64,000 nt of DNA, from positions 433,910 through 497,909 of the forward strand of contig JAJEKV010000147.1 of assembly GCA_021234155.1 (NCBI GenBank), given 5' to 3'. Positions 1-9,907 of this stretch are shown piece after piece; the stretch's first letter is position 1; each line of letters opens with the position of its first letter. The notes beneath the pieces are model-generated. The model made no database searches, was not told the DNA's origin, and saw only the letters and a program-made list of their open reading frames with translations. The position numbers and the translations under genes are program-made. This DNA is from Isoetes taiwanensis. Lineage: Eukaryota > Streptophyta > Lycopodiopsida > Isoetales > Isoetaceae.

Positions 1-1422
1 AATGACGTGTCTGGATAGGGTACATATATCATTAAGTGAAGAGACGGGGAGGGAGGGAGGGAGATGTAAATTATAGTTGACGTGCTCTATTATAAAAAAC
101 TAATTATATTTAACCAATTAAAAATTATTAAGCATACATAGAAGATAAGTGTGGCACCTTGGCAAAGGACGACATACATAAATCGACTAATGATCTAATG
201 TGGCATTGCGATCAACACCATAGAGGATTTTACATACACACAAATTCTTTGCTTTACAATATGTACAAAATGCACCAAAAATAGTGATAGATGAACTGCA
301 TTATCTGGTAAGGATATGAAGATGGTGATAAATCAATTGCAAGGTCTACATAGCACGAAGGTCTACACCCGCAAATTTCTTAACACGAATGTGGGAATGC
401 TTATGAACCAAGTATTTGATAAAGTTATGATATTGTGATATAGATGAATTGCATTATCTACGAGGATATGAAGGCTAAAAGAGCACTCATACATTTAAGG
501 CAGTGAAGTGCAAATTCTCAATAAGGATATATGTACTTTTTATGGCAAGAACACTTGTATTTATACAACACTAATACAGGGTCTATTTTTAATATTGGTG
601 TACCATTTAGCACGTCGCGACATTTGGTGCTGAGAGATGTTAACAACCCTCGAAATTGGACTTTGTCTACACATCACTTGTAAAAAATTGATGGCCTCCA
701 GATCTGAGTTGATTTCTAACGAATTTCAGAGGTGCCGCTATGCCATCGGTCTATGATTCCTTGGTGCTTCCATCCTGCTTCAAATTTCAAAGTGCTTATC
801 ATCTTGACGTCATAATGCATGTCGCTAGACCAGATTCATGATTTACAAAATTTGGAGGCAAGGACATGTCACCGATCTGTGATTATTGGTGCTTCACTGC
901 TTAAATGCCTGTCGCTTGAACGTCACAATGGCCATTGTCAGTCATCGTTATGCCCGTAGGGCCTATTCAACAAACTTATACAAAGAAAATAACGTGCATA
1001 AGACACGCTGAAATTTCACATTTTGGCACACCACTATTAAATATAGAGGTCAAAATTGGCTAAAAGAATAGAATAGCTTAGTATTAGAAGAATGATATAA
1101 AATAAAGAAGTACAAGCTTATTATAGTCAAGAACAAGAATACAATAAAAGTGATCATCTTCAAAATGACATATTTTCAAGATTGTGGCCTAAATGAACAG
1201 CGTATTATTGTCCGGGTTAAAAAACCCCCTCCTTGCTCTAAAGGATTGTTTGGGGGAAAAATCGTGACAGAAATAGATTTGCTGTCGAATGTACAAATAC
1301 AAATACAAATATATATATATATATATACAAGTTTATTAATATTTAGGACCTACACATTTGGAGAAATTTGTGACAAAAATGTGTGAAAAATAACCTACAA
1401 AATATACTCAGTGTGAAAGACT
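1..1422. other. AT-rich DNA without a recognisable gene
   Basis: I see no coding region I can support. About 284-330 and 431-475 are diverged copies of one sequence (both read roughly GATGAA-TGCATTATCT then AGGATATGAAG), so an old local duplication is present. A (GGGA)n run lies near 49-66 and a (TA)n run near 1310-1326. The (TA)n run followed by TACAAGT resembles, inverted, the far edge of the satellite near 43040-43070, so it may mark the boundary of the repeat family that starts next. Confidence 0.5.
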
Positions 1423-2445
1423 CTCCTAGATTCTTAAGATTCTATAGACACTCCCCTTAGATTTTCAGAAACTATCCCAAGATTCCTCTACATTTCTCAA
1501 GATTCCATGTATATTCTCCTAGATTCCCTTGGATTATATGAAAATTCCCCAAGATTCTAAAGGATTCTATCAAGATTCCTCTAAATTATAAAAGATTATC
1601 CCAAGATTCCTCTAGATTCTCCAAAGACTATCCTAAGATTCCTATAGATTCCTTAAGAATCTATCTAGATTCTCTTAGCTTCCCTTACATCTTATGAGGA
1701 CACCCCTAGATTCTCAAAGATTCTCTCAAAAATCCCATAGATCCCCCAAGATTCTATGTAGATTCTCCTAGATTCTCTAAGATCCTATGAAGATTCCCCT
1801 AGATTTCAAAGATCCTTTTGAGATTCCACTAGATTCCCTAAGGTTATAATGAGATTCCTCTAGATTCCTCAAGATCCCATGAAGATTCCTCTAGATTCTT
1901 TTGAATTACCATAGATTTCGTAAAATTCCAAGAATATTCCTTTAGATTCTCTAAGATTCCCTAGATTCTCAGAAATTTTATGAAGATTCCCTTAGATTCC
2001 TCTAGATTCTCCTATGATTCCCATAGATTCCCCAAGATTCTATGTAGATTCTCCTAGATTCTCTAATCCTATGAAGATTCCCCTAGATTCTCTAAGATTC
2101 CATCAAGATTCCCCTAGATTCTCAAAGATTTATGAAGATTCCACTGGATTCCTCTAGGTTCGCAAAGATTCTCTTGTGATTCCTATAGATTCCTAAAGAT
2201 TCTAATGAGGTTCCTCTAGATTCTCAAAGATCCCAGGAAGATTCCCCTAGATTGTCTTAGTGTACCATAGATTTCGTTAAGATTTATGAAGATTCCATTG
2301 GATTCCACTAGATTCGCAAAGATTCTCTTGTGATTCCTACAGATTCTTTAAGATTCTATTGAGATTCCTCTAGATTCTTAAAGATCCCAGGAAGATTCCC
2401 CTAGATTCTCTTAACACACTATATATTCCATTAAGATTCTTAATA
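1423..2445 (-). repeat. Short-motif satellite (GATTC/AGATTCYCY), left array
   Basis: About 1 kb of degenerate tandem repeat built from a 12-18 base unit, read on this strand as GATTCCTCTAGATTCT with many variants. The same satellite in reverse complement (GAATCTAGRGGAATCT) fills 40430-43010. Both arrays adjoin the same block sequence, so the array belongs to a larger repeat family and is not a lone satellite. No coding potential. Confidence 0.85.
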
Positions 2446-2540
2446 TCCGATCAAGTTGGCACCAACTATGACGGAACAGTGCCAAAGCACCAGTCATTGG
2501 AAAGTTCTCGACGAGAGGAATCCAACGGCATGGGGCCGGG

Positions 2541-3230
2541 TTTCTGAGGTTAGCTTGCCCTCGCGGGGTTGCGACCCTTTGCCTTTCCCTTTTATTCATC
2601 CTTTTCCGCCTCCGCCTGGCGCCTGGCGCCTGGCGCCTGCCTGAGGCGCTGCCTGAGGCCTGCCCAAGCGGATGCAATGATGGATGGCGTTGGAGCAGCG
2701 GCAGTGAAGGATGGCGCCCCTGTGTGTGCCTGAGTGGATGTCCGCCTGCGCGCATACCTGGGGGTGCTGGCGCCTTGGCGCAGGGCTGGTGGATGGGTGA
2801 GGAGGCACCTCCGATGGGCGATTTCCCTGAGCGGTTTTTCTGAGCGCCGCCTTCCCTGCGTGTCTGGGCGATTGGCGTTGGGGGCGTCTGTTTTCCAGCA
2901 CCCAGTTGTGAAGAGGTTACGGTTCGGAGTTGCTTGGTGAAGCTTTGCCTGCTGGAGGTATGAAGGTATGCTTGTTGCTTGTGCAACAGCATGGATTTTT
3001 GGATCGGTGAGCAGCCATAGTCATCCTGGCAACGGTTTTTTCCCAGGTGGTTTTTAATCCGGGTCATGATGGTTGTGTTCTAGCTCACGTTGTGCTTTGG
3101 TTTAAGGGCTTCGGCCCATGTTCTTGTTTGGACTTCGGTCCAGGACTTCGGTCCCTTATGTACTTGGTCCCATAACCCGACAGGGTTCCGTGGACGTTAA
3201 AAATTTTTCCTTCCTTCCTTCCTTCCTTTG
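2541..3230 (+). mobile_element. GC-rich insertion ending in (TTCC)n, probable retroposon
   Basis: About 690 bp of GC-rich sequence interrupts the satellite-plus-block repeat. In the uninterrupted copy at 40300-40390 (inverted) the flanking words ATTGGAAAG..GAGGAATCCAA.GGCAT and TCCGACCCCT..GCAAGTTACGGG are close together; here they sit on either side of this segment. The right end carries TTCGGCCC/TTCGGTCC phrases and then AAAAATTTTT followed by TTCC repeats, like the 3' end of a non-LTR retroposon. A target duplication is not clear. A 218-codon open frame on the minus strand is low complexity and I do not take it as a gene. Confidence 0.5.
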
Positions 3231-3640
3231 TCCCGGCCACTCCACCTTAATCCGACCCCTCTAGTGCAAGTTACGGGCTAAGAAAAAGGAAGCTCCTTCG
3301 AAAGTCCATCCAATAAATGTTTTGCCACCTCACTACATTTTTTTTAATGAGGATGCCACCTCATATCATTTAAAAGAAATAATGTAATTTAATATAAAAA
3401 CTTGATGACTAGGATTTATCCTAACCTTTTGATCTAACAGCTAAGATCTACTACACCAAATCAAGGAACCTTCCTTGCACCTTCCCTATAAAAATCAAAG
3501 ACTATGATTTCGCCTTCCCTTTTGATCCGACGGTTCATAGATGGGGTGCATGCCCCCATGCATGCCCATGCATGTACACACATCTAAATATGTGGTCGAG
3601 ATTTAACTCCTGAAATTCAACGGACCAGATGGAAAGGAGC
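3231..3640 (-). repeat. Block repeat, inverted copy
   Basis: Reverse complement of the block at 39960-40390. Shared landmarks in order are GCAAGTTACGGGC, a GCCACCTCA..ATGAGGATGCCACCTCA motif, CCTTCCTTGCACCTTCCCTA, TTTTGATCCGACGGT and a run of GCATGC/CATGCATG. Further relatives lie at 41229-41680, 45950-46200 and 57420-57690. Non-coding. Confidence 0.75.
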
Positions 3641-4116
3641 AACCGAGGTGTCCCACATATCAAAGTGTGTTTATATCTACTCTTATATAATTGATTCTAG
3701 CCAATATTCGATTTCTTATTCTTTGGATTCCCGTCCGGGGGAAAAAATAGGGTGCTTGAGTGAAAAAAAAATGAAAAATAGCAGCCGTATGAAGCTAGAC
3801 AACTGTCGATCCAAGATATTTCTGTGAAGCTAGATCTGTGACAAACGGCAGTCGCGAATTTGTTTGGGCATGGTAGGAACCTGTGTTTGAAAGGATTGAA
3901 AAGACAGGTGATAGTATGACGTTGATTATAGGTGCGTTTGCTTTGTATTATATCGACAGTTGTTGAAGCAGATAAGAATGGTAATTATGTGAATAATCTA
4001 TTGCGATTTGATACTTATAAGGGGAGTTAAGGCTGCCGGTTAGTGAGGTGATGGAATTGAACGGATCTGCATGTATATAAGAATGAGGTCTGTGCGGTTC
4101 ATTGCTTGCCTGAGAT

Positions 4117-4644
4117 ATGGGTCTCAAGAAACGAAAGCATGAGGATACTGTTATCGATGGATATGATGCCATGTTACCGATTCCTAAAAGAGCCATATTT
4201 GATGCTTGGTTTGAAGATTATCCCAGTTTCATTGGCTTTGAAGATGAACGTGAGAGTGGTGATGATGAGTACGTGAGCTATGATTTGGAGACCAATGTAG
4301 TAGTAGATGATGCATTCCAATGGGATTACCCGGATGTATTCAAATGGGATTGCGGTCTTGACAGTAGAGTTCCAGGTGTAGAGAATGTAAACGTTGTCAC
4401 CCAAACTGACAGCGATGATGATACTCTTTTTAATTTTGTTGATATGGCTCTTCCTGAAGTGCCTTTAGATCCCAATGTGCCTATAGAAGTTCTGTTTGAT
4501 TGCGATGTAGTCTTCCATTGTGAGGATTGCTCTTGTCTGGTTAGTATTGAGGATTCTGAGGGTGGCAAATTTAATCGCTGTTGTAGTTGCTTGACGAAGA
4601 TGGTGAAGAATTGGATCGTAGAAGGTGACGAAGAAGATGGTTGA
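4117..4644 (+). CDS. Small acidic protein with a C-terminal CxxC..CxxC motif, hypothetical
   Basis: An uninterrupted 175-codon frame from an ATG to TGA. I do not recognise the protein. Visible features are a basic N-terminal stretch (residues 3-8, LKKRKH), a long very acidic middle rich in Asp/Glu and aromatic residues (about 45-125), and a C-terminal Cys cluster: CEDC, then about 16 residues, then CCSC, which fits a small zinc ribbon. The last residues are again acidic. Together these suggest a nuclear or nucleic-acid-related protein, by inference only. A TATATAA lies about 40 bases upstream of the start, so a single-exon gene is plausible. It could instead be an ORF of an unrecognised mobile element. 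The neighbours are repeats, so no functional context is available. Confidence 0.45.
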   Translation: MGLKKRKHEDTVIDGYDAMLPIPKRAIFDAWFEDYPSFIGFEDERESGDDEYVSYDLETNVVVDDAFQWDYPDVFKWDCGLDSRVPGVENVNVVTQTDSDDDTLFNFVDMALPEVPLDPNVPIEVLFDCDVVFHCEDCSCLVSIEDSEGGKFNRCCSCLTKMVKNWIVEGDEEDG

Positions 4645-6079
4645 CGCATGGCATTGCGACTGTATGTTTATCTTCTATATAAGGTGACTTTTTGGTTGAT
4701 TGTCGTATGTTTTGTGGCCTGATATGTAAGGAATTTTCTGCTGAGCTCGTTTGTGTGAGCTATATATGTACAGAAGAGAATTTGAATATATGAATATATG
4801 TATTTTATGAAAAGTATTGTTTTGTTTTGGATCTGTTATGGTTCTACAATAGTAGGCAGGCGAGTCAGTATAGAAAGATAGCTTGCTCAATGCAGAGGTA
4901 TAAGAGAGTAATTCTTATAATTCTTATAATTGAAAGTCATAGTCAAGTTTCAATCATCGTGAGCTAGGGCTATGGACGTCATCAAAGGAATGCTGTGTCA
5001 TAATCTAAGTAAACAACCAACTTCAGAAGCTGATAGTGAGAGTTTGACATAAACTGTTCTGCAGATATGGCACCATTTCACTTCTCTGCAAATTAAAGAT
5101 ACAAACATGGAAATTGTATGGAGTGTTACAAAGTGGTACAGAACAATCTGATTCAGCATATGAGAATCAACAATAATCTGCAATCATTCAAAGATTTGAT
5201 AGATATGTACTTACAAAAGGCTTTGCAGCATAAGCCATTTGATTCTCTCAAATTTACACAAGCAGAATTCTGCAGAAAACATGCTACATTGCAAACATTT
5301 GATTTCAATACATTCACTTCTTAAGTCAACACTTTGTTCTAGAGTTGAAAACAAATAAATTGAGAACAAATTTATAATTTTATGGCATCTATAATAACAT
5401 GGTGCATTTGATACTACTGCAAGAATAAACTCAACGTGCAATATAAACTCATAGCAGCACACTCTTAAGTGGGAAGAATTCCTGGTTGGGAGGGATAAGC
5501 AGCTGATATGAAACCCCTCAACGTTTATTGCGAGCATAAATTTAACTAAAAACTGCTATCTACTACAGCCAATTTGCATTTGCTCAGGAAACTGGGCACG
5601 AATTCTCGTACCTCAATGTTCTAAGTCAGTCTTCAACCTCTATTTATTCTCTTCTTCCATGTTGTAATAACCTCTAGAAGTATGTGCACATATTAATTTT
5701 CAGGAGTGGTGAGATCAGAATCAGAAGTTCTAGTGCTCCTGAAGGATATAAATCTGTTGATCCAGTCTTCCTCAGGCAGATGTTCAGCCCATTCTGGAAT
5801 TCTTCGCATATTCGTGCAATGAAATGCCATGTTTGTTTCTTGAATCGCAGGCTAATTTATCCATTTTTATGTGATCTTCATCTCTACATTCTTCACATTA
5901 GTATGACCAAATCTCTCATGACATATTTCATTTCAATAGTTTCAATGCAATTAGAGTTTATATCTAAACAAATTTCCAACTTGTGCTAATAAATTTCAGT
6001 TCATTACCTTCAAAAACTTTACATTGTGTGTGATCAGGGTTCACTTTAAAGCCCTAGTTCACTAATTGACAAATTAAGA
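4645..6079. other. Non-coding interval
   Basis: AT-rich sequence with only short frames. A stretch at 5705-5820, preceded by TTTTCAG, reads open for about 38 codons and could be an exon remnant, but I recognise no family and no matching donor. Confidence 0.4.
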
Positions 6080-6214
6080 TTAGGTCCTAAACAAACTAGG
6101 AATATAAAGTACAATATGCAAAACAACTTTTCCATTCAAATCAAAGAGCTCCAGCATCCCTACATCTATTCTTTGCAGGTCACCATTTCCAACTTGAACA
6201 TATCCTAGGCCATG
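6080..6214 (-). pseudogene. Copia protease/pre-integrase fragment
   Basis: On the minus strand the frame reads through the stretch that follows the copia protease, including VQVGNGD and a GKVVLHIVLYIPSL segment. That pattern is typical of the protease to GAG-pre-integrase junction (known family pattern: ..GNG...G.G.........VLYVP.L..NL). Only about 45 codons survive. It directly abuts a reverse transcriptase fragment of the opposite orientation, so the locus is rearranged and not a simple truncated element. Confidence 0.6.
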
Positions 6215-6620
6215 GGTAATAAATGGATCTACAAATGTAAGCTCCATCCTAATGGCACCATCAACAGCTACAAAGCACGCTTGGTTGCACAGGGTTTTAG
6301 CCATCAACATGGCATTGATTACTTGGAAACATTTTCTCCAGTGGTCAAGATGATGACCATTCGTTGCATTTGCTGGTCGTTATAATCTTGAGATTCACCA
6401 ATTAGACATCAAAACAACATTTTTTTAATGGCCAACTTGATGAAGAAATATATATGAAGCAACCTCGGGGTTACGTCAGAGCTGATGCTGAGCATTTAAT
6501 GAGCAAATTGATGAAGGAACTTTATGGATTGAAGCAAGCATCACGTGCTTGATAGAAAATCATAGATTCTTTCTTTAAAGACCAAGGATTTTAGCCCATT
6601 GAGGCCGATGCTAATGTCCT
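6215..6620 (+). pseudogene. Copia reverse transcriptase fragment
   Basis: Plus-strand reading gives the N-terminal copia RT signature: a KWIYKCK..PNG...YKARLVAQGF segment, then HGIDYLETFSPVVK, then after a frameshift GQLDEEIYMKQPRGY and ELYGLKQASRA followed by a stop. The YVDD catalytic motif is absent because the fragment ends first. At least one frameshift (near 6365-6425) and an in-frame stop make it non-functional. It is a separate family from the element starting at 7181: the intact copy there reads differently at the same positions. Confidence 0.8.
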
Positions 6621-6657
6621 CAAGATAATCCTTTGCTCATAAGCAACAATAATGCCA

Positions 6658-6687
6658 CGGTTCTATTGCGATATCGCAATAGAACCG
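6658..6687. repeat. 30-bp perfect palindrome
   Basis: The arm CGGTTCTATTGCGAT is followed immediately by its exact reverse complement, with no loop. It lies just beyond the copia fragment. Confidence 0.9.
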
Positions 6688-7043
6688 ACATTCCTTGGAT
6701 GGGGACGTCTCATCTCACATCACCTATTTGTTCTGCCTTTTGTCCCATTTTCATTCATCGGCTTCACTTGAGCTAGATTTTTTTTCCCCGTCTTACCAGT
6801 TTCCTACTCTACTATGATTCTCTATTATTTTAATTTCTTCTAGCGTTTGATGATAGGGCTTCTATCTATTCCCTTTTCTCTTCTGTTTGCAAAGAATTTC
6901 TCCCCTTTTCCTTGAAGGCAGTGGGGTTCAGTTCCGTTGGAGGACCATGAAATCAGTTCTTTTAATTTCGGCGTAGGAGTAGCATTGGGTTCCTTTTCTT
7001 TTTGCATTCATACCTTTGATGTGAGTTGAAGGATGGCGTCAGG

Positions 7044-7116
7044 ATGTCTATAGAGCCATTTGGCGAGATGGATAGAGACTTGTCCGATGAAACTGTGGAC
7101 CTGCCATACGAAGGAG
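7044..7116 (+). CDS. Candidate first exon of a host gene
   Basis: An ATG opens 24 codons rich in acidic residues (beginning MSIEPFGEMDRDL and ending VDLPYEG) and ends at GGAG|GTTTTT, a possible splice donor followed by a T-rich stretch as in plant introns. The giant copia insertion begins only 65 bases later, so if the exon is real the whole nested complex sits in its first intron. No downstream partner exon was found and the protein is not recognised, so this is a weak call. Confidence 0.2.
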
Positions 7117-7180
7117 GTTTTTTTTGTTCTTTATCGATTTGAACTTTGCTTTGGCCTTTGTTTTCTTCATACCTTGGATG

Positions 7181-7374
7181 TGTTGACAATAGATGAATTG
7201 TTGTCAAAATATACCTAAGGATAACACATGCCAGAATTGCTATATTTTGTTATCCTATTTGAAGCGGCGCTCCTGAAATTCTAGAACTCATGTATGTGTT
7301 TCGTATCATCAAATAAACCTTACCTTTCTGCACTCAAAGTTCTGTAGTCTTCATGTCGCTGTCCAGTTTTAATA
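7181..7374 (+). repeat. 5' LTR of the copia element
   Basis: 194 bp, starting TGTTGACAATAGATGAA and ending CCAGTTTTAATA. It matches 25328-25521 apart from about six substitutions. The end is TA and not the usual CA. It is preceded by the target duplication GGATG and followed at once by the primer-binding site. Confidence 0.92.
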
Positions 7375-7386
7375 TGGTATCAGAGT
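7375..7386 (+). other. Primer-binding site, initiator Met tRNA type
   Basis: TGGTATCAGAGT begins on the first base after the LTR. This is the standard plant copia site complementary to the 3' end of initiator methionine tRNA. Confidence 0.88.
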
Positions 7387-7430
7387 AGCGAGCCTGAGGA
7401 CGGATTTAAAGAGGAGTGTACGAGATCTGC

Positions 7431-8884
7431 CATGAAGATTGAAACACTGAACCATGTGAATGCCTATTATTGGTTCCTAAGAGTGCAAACGAAACTTTGC
7501 GAGAAGGGACTTTGGGGCATCGTGAATGGTGATGAACTCAAACCGGTGGTGGTGGCAGGAAAGAAAGGCAGTGAAGAGGATGCAAAGGCACATTGCAAGA
7601 TGGATACATAAGGATTGGACTGCAAAGAGCAGAATTCTCAGGTATCTAGATGATACGTTGATGCCGCAAATTGCAGAAGCTCCATCAGCAAAAGTTGCAT
7701 GGGATGAGCTTCAGAGGGCATACAGGAGGAAACATTTTTCCAACCAAGCAAACTTGTACGCAGTTGTATTCACTACCAAGCTAAAAGAAGGGATGAGTAT
7801 GGAGGAATATATTGGAACAATCCGACAAGCTTCAAAGTAGCTGCAAGGAATGGATAAAGGACTTGATGAAGATCTTGTTGTAGGAGCTTTGCTCCTTGGT
7901 TTGCCCAGTTCGTATAATAATGTGAAGAACATTATTGGGTCAGTGGAGACAGTTGAATTAGAATGGGCATGCCAGCAGCTTTTGTTGGAAGAGAAAAACC
8001 AAAAAGGGTCCAGAAAATCATCGTCAAGGGAAGTTCAAGCATTGGTAAGTGGCAGGGAAGAAACGAGAAAGTGTTACAATTGTAACAAGATTGGTCACTT
8101 GGCCAAAGACTGCTCTGAACCGGACCGAAGAAAGAAGAGAGGGGTAGAAAGAAACAGGGATGACGAAGTAAAGAAAAGAGGAGCAAAAGCTCATAAAGCT
8201 TCGAAGGTTTCAAAGAAAGACTTCTCAGACTCTTCAGTTGCATCTGAGAACAGCTCTGAGAGCAGTGATTCATTTGTGTCCACTGGGAAGGCATTTGTTT
8301 GCATCAAAGAGTTAGTAGGAGATGTAAAGGAAGAGGGTAAAAAGCCTGTACTTAAACTTCCTTTGATTCTTGTCATCACTTTCTTTAAGATTCTGTTCAC
8401 TGTGGTAAAGTACGGAATTGTAAGACTGGCGTCCAACATAGTCACATGGTTTCAAGATTGTTATGATGAAGCGGTGATTGGAGAAGTGGCAGGCTGTTTT
8501 CTGACGCAAACACCTCATGGAATTTGGTATCTGGATTCTGGAGCGACAGACCATATGACACCTAAACGAGAATTATTCATTGATTATCATGCTGTCAAGC
8601 AGAGTAGAGTTAAAATTGGAAAAGGGAATCTGGATATAGCAGGTGTTGGGACCATTAAACTTGAAATGCCATGCGGAGAAATTAGGGCTGAGGAGAACCC
8701 TTCATGTACCTGAACTTGAAGCAAATTTGTTGTCCATCTCTAAACTGGATGATGCTAGGTTGCTGGCTCATTTTGGATATGGTAAATGCCTTATAAAGGA
8801 CAGAACATGGAATATGCTTGCTCTTGGAGATAGAGATGGGGATTTGTACAGGTTGAGCTGGTCCCAAAAGGCTGCTCTAAGTGC
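7431..8884 (+). pseudogene. Copia gag and protease, broken
   Basis: The gag start at 7431 encodes HVNAYYWFLRVQTKL.. and GLWGIV, the usual copia gag N-terminus. A frameshift near 7605 and an in-frame stop at 7838-7840 interrupt it; the next frame carries on with the gag core and the zinc knuckle CYNCNKIGHLAKDC (CX2CX4HX4C, near 8072-8113). The protease signature YLDSGATDHMT follows near 8527-8560. A further frameshift near 8690 moves into RTLHVPELEANLLSISKL, the protease to pre-integrase junction. The pre-integrase domain is cut short at the abnormal joint near 8885. All steps of particle assembly and processing would be lost. Confidence 0.85.
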
Positions 8885-8938
8885 ATGAATGGTGATGAAC
8901 TCAAACCGGTGGTGGTGGTGGTGATGAACTCAAACCGA
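8885..8938 (+). other. Filler DNA at an internal deletion joint
   Basis: GAATGGTGATGAACTCAAAC followed by CGGTGGTGGTGG, present in gag at 7523-7554, recurs here, and its middle (GTGATGAACTCAAACCG) recurs once more before normal integrase coding resumes. The joint lies where the integrase zinc finger and first catalytic Asp should be. This looks like template-copied filler at a deletion. Confidence 0.75.
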
Positions 8939-9904
8939 TGGGTCTATTTTCTTAAGCACAAGTCTGAAGTCTATGGACATTTTGTCAAGTGGAAAACACT
9001 AGCTGAAAACCAAACGGATTTGAAACTCAAGCAAATCCGCACTGATCAAGGGGGAGAATTCGTCAATAGGAAGTTTGATGGGTTGTGCAAAGAGCATGGG
9101 ATCAAGCACGAGAAGTCAGTTGCACATGAGCATCAGCAGAACGGAGTTGTTGAGCGAAAAAACAGGACTGTTTTGGAATGTGCGCGGGCCATGTTGTTTG
9201 GAAACAATATTGATCCCTCCTTTTGGGAAGAAGCCGTGCACACTGCATGCTATTTGCTGAATAGGTTGCCAACCAAAGCTACATGTCATATTGTTCCAGA
9301 AGAGCTTTGGACAGGGCGAAAGCCTGACATTGTGGATATGAAGGTGTTCAGGTGTAACGCATTTACTCATGTGAAACGTGACAAGCTATCCAACAAGGCT
9401 GTACCCTGTATGTTTGTGGGCTATTCTGAAGAAATAAAAGGGTATCGGTTATATATTCCTTCTACTAAGAAAGTCATAATAAGAAGAAGCGTCAGATTTG
9501 ATGAGAATAATTTTAATTTTGGTAAGGGAATTGGAACAAAATTCTATGATTTGAGCCTTGATTCCGGCTCAGATAGTGATTCTGACTCTGGTCACGAGCA
9601 ACTAGAACTGGAAGATACTGTACAGCATGACCAGCACTTTGAAGAAGAGGAACTTGATGTCCCATCAGAGCCTGAAGATAGTGATGGTGAACTTGATGAT
9701 TTGATTCCCAATGATCATGCTGATAACGCTGCTCAGGATGGCTTGAGGCGATCAGCAAGAACTCGGCACATGACGGTTCGAATGCAGGAGTACATCAATT
9801 CGAAACGAGGTAAGACCTCTGGGTATGTCGTTTTTCATAACAGTGTGTTGCCAGATGAACCAAAAGGGTATGCCATGGCCATGAGTAGTTGTCATAAAGA
9901 TGCT
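8939..9904 (+). pseudogene. Copia integrase, N-terminally deleted
   Basis: Open from the deletion joint to a stop at 9905. Coding resumes at about WVYFLKHKSEV, inside the catalytic core. The second catalytic Asp (IRTDQGGEF) and the catalytic Glu (NGVVERKNRT) are present, followed by the typical ACYLLNRLPTKA, PEELWTGRKP and VPCMFVGYSEEIKGYRLY segments and an acidic linker. The HHCC zinc finger and the first catalytic Asp are missing, so DNA strand transfer is not possible. The stop before the RT domain also breaks the single polyprotein normal for this group. Confidence 0.88.
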
Positions 9905-9907
9905 TAA

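Noticed and set aside
2411-3067. 218-codon minus-strand frame in GC-rich DNA
   Set aside because: Low complexity (Arg, Pro, Gly, Ala rich), spans the border of an insertion into a satellite, and has no domain.
5118-5324. 68-codon frame as a gene
   Set aside because: No motif, no splice or promoter support.
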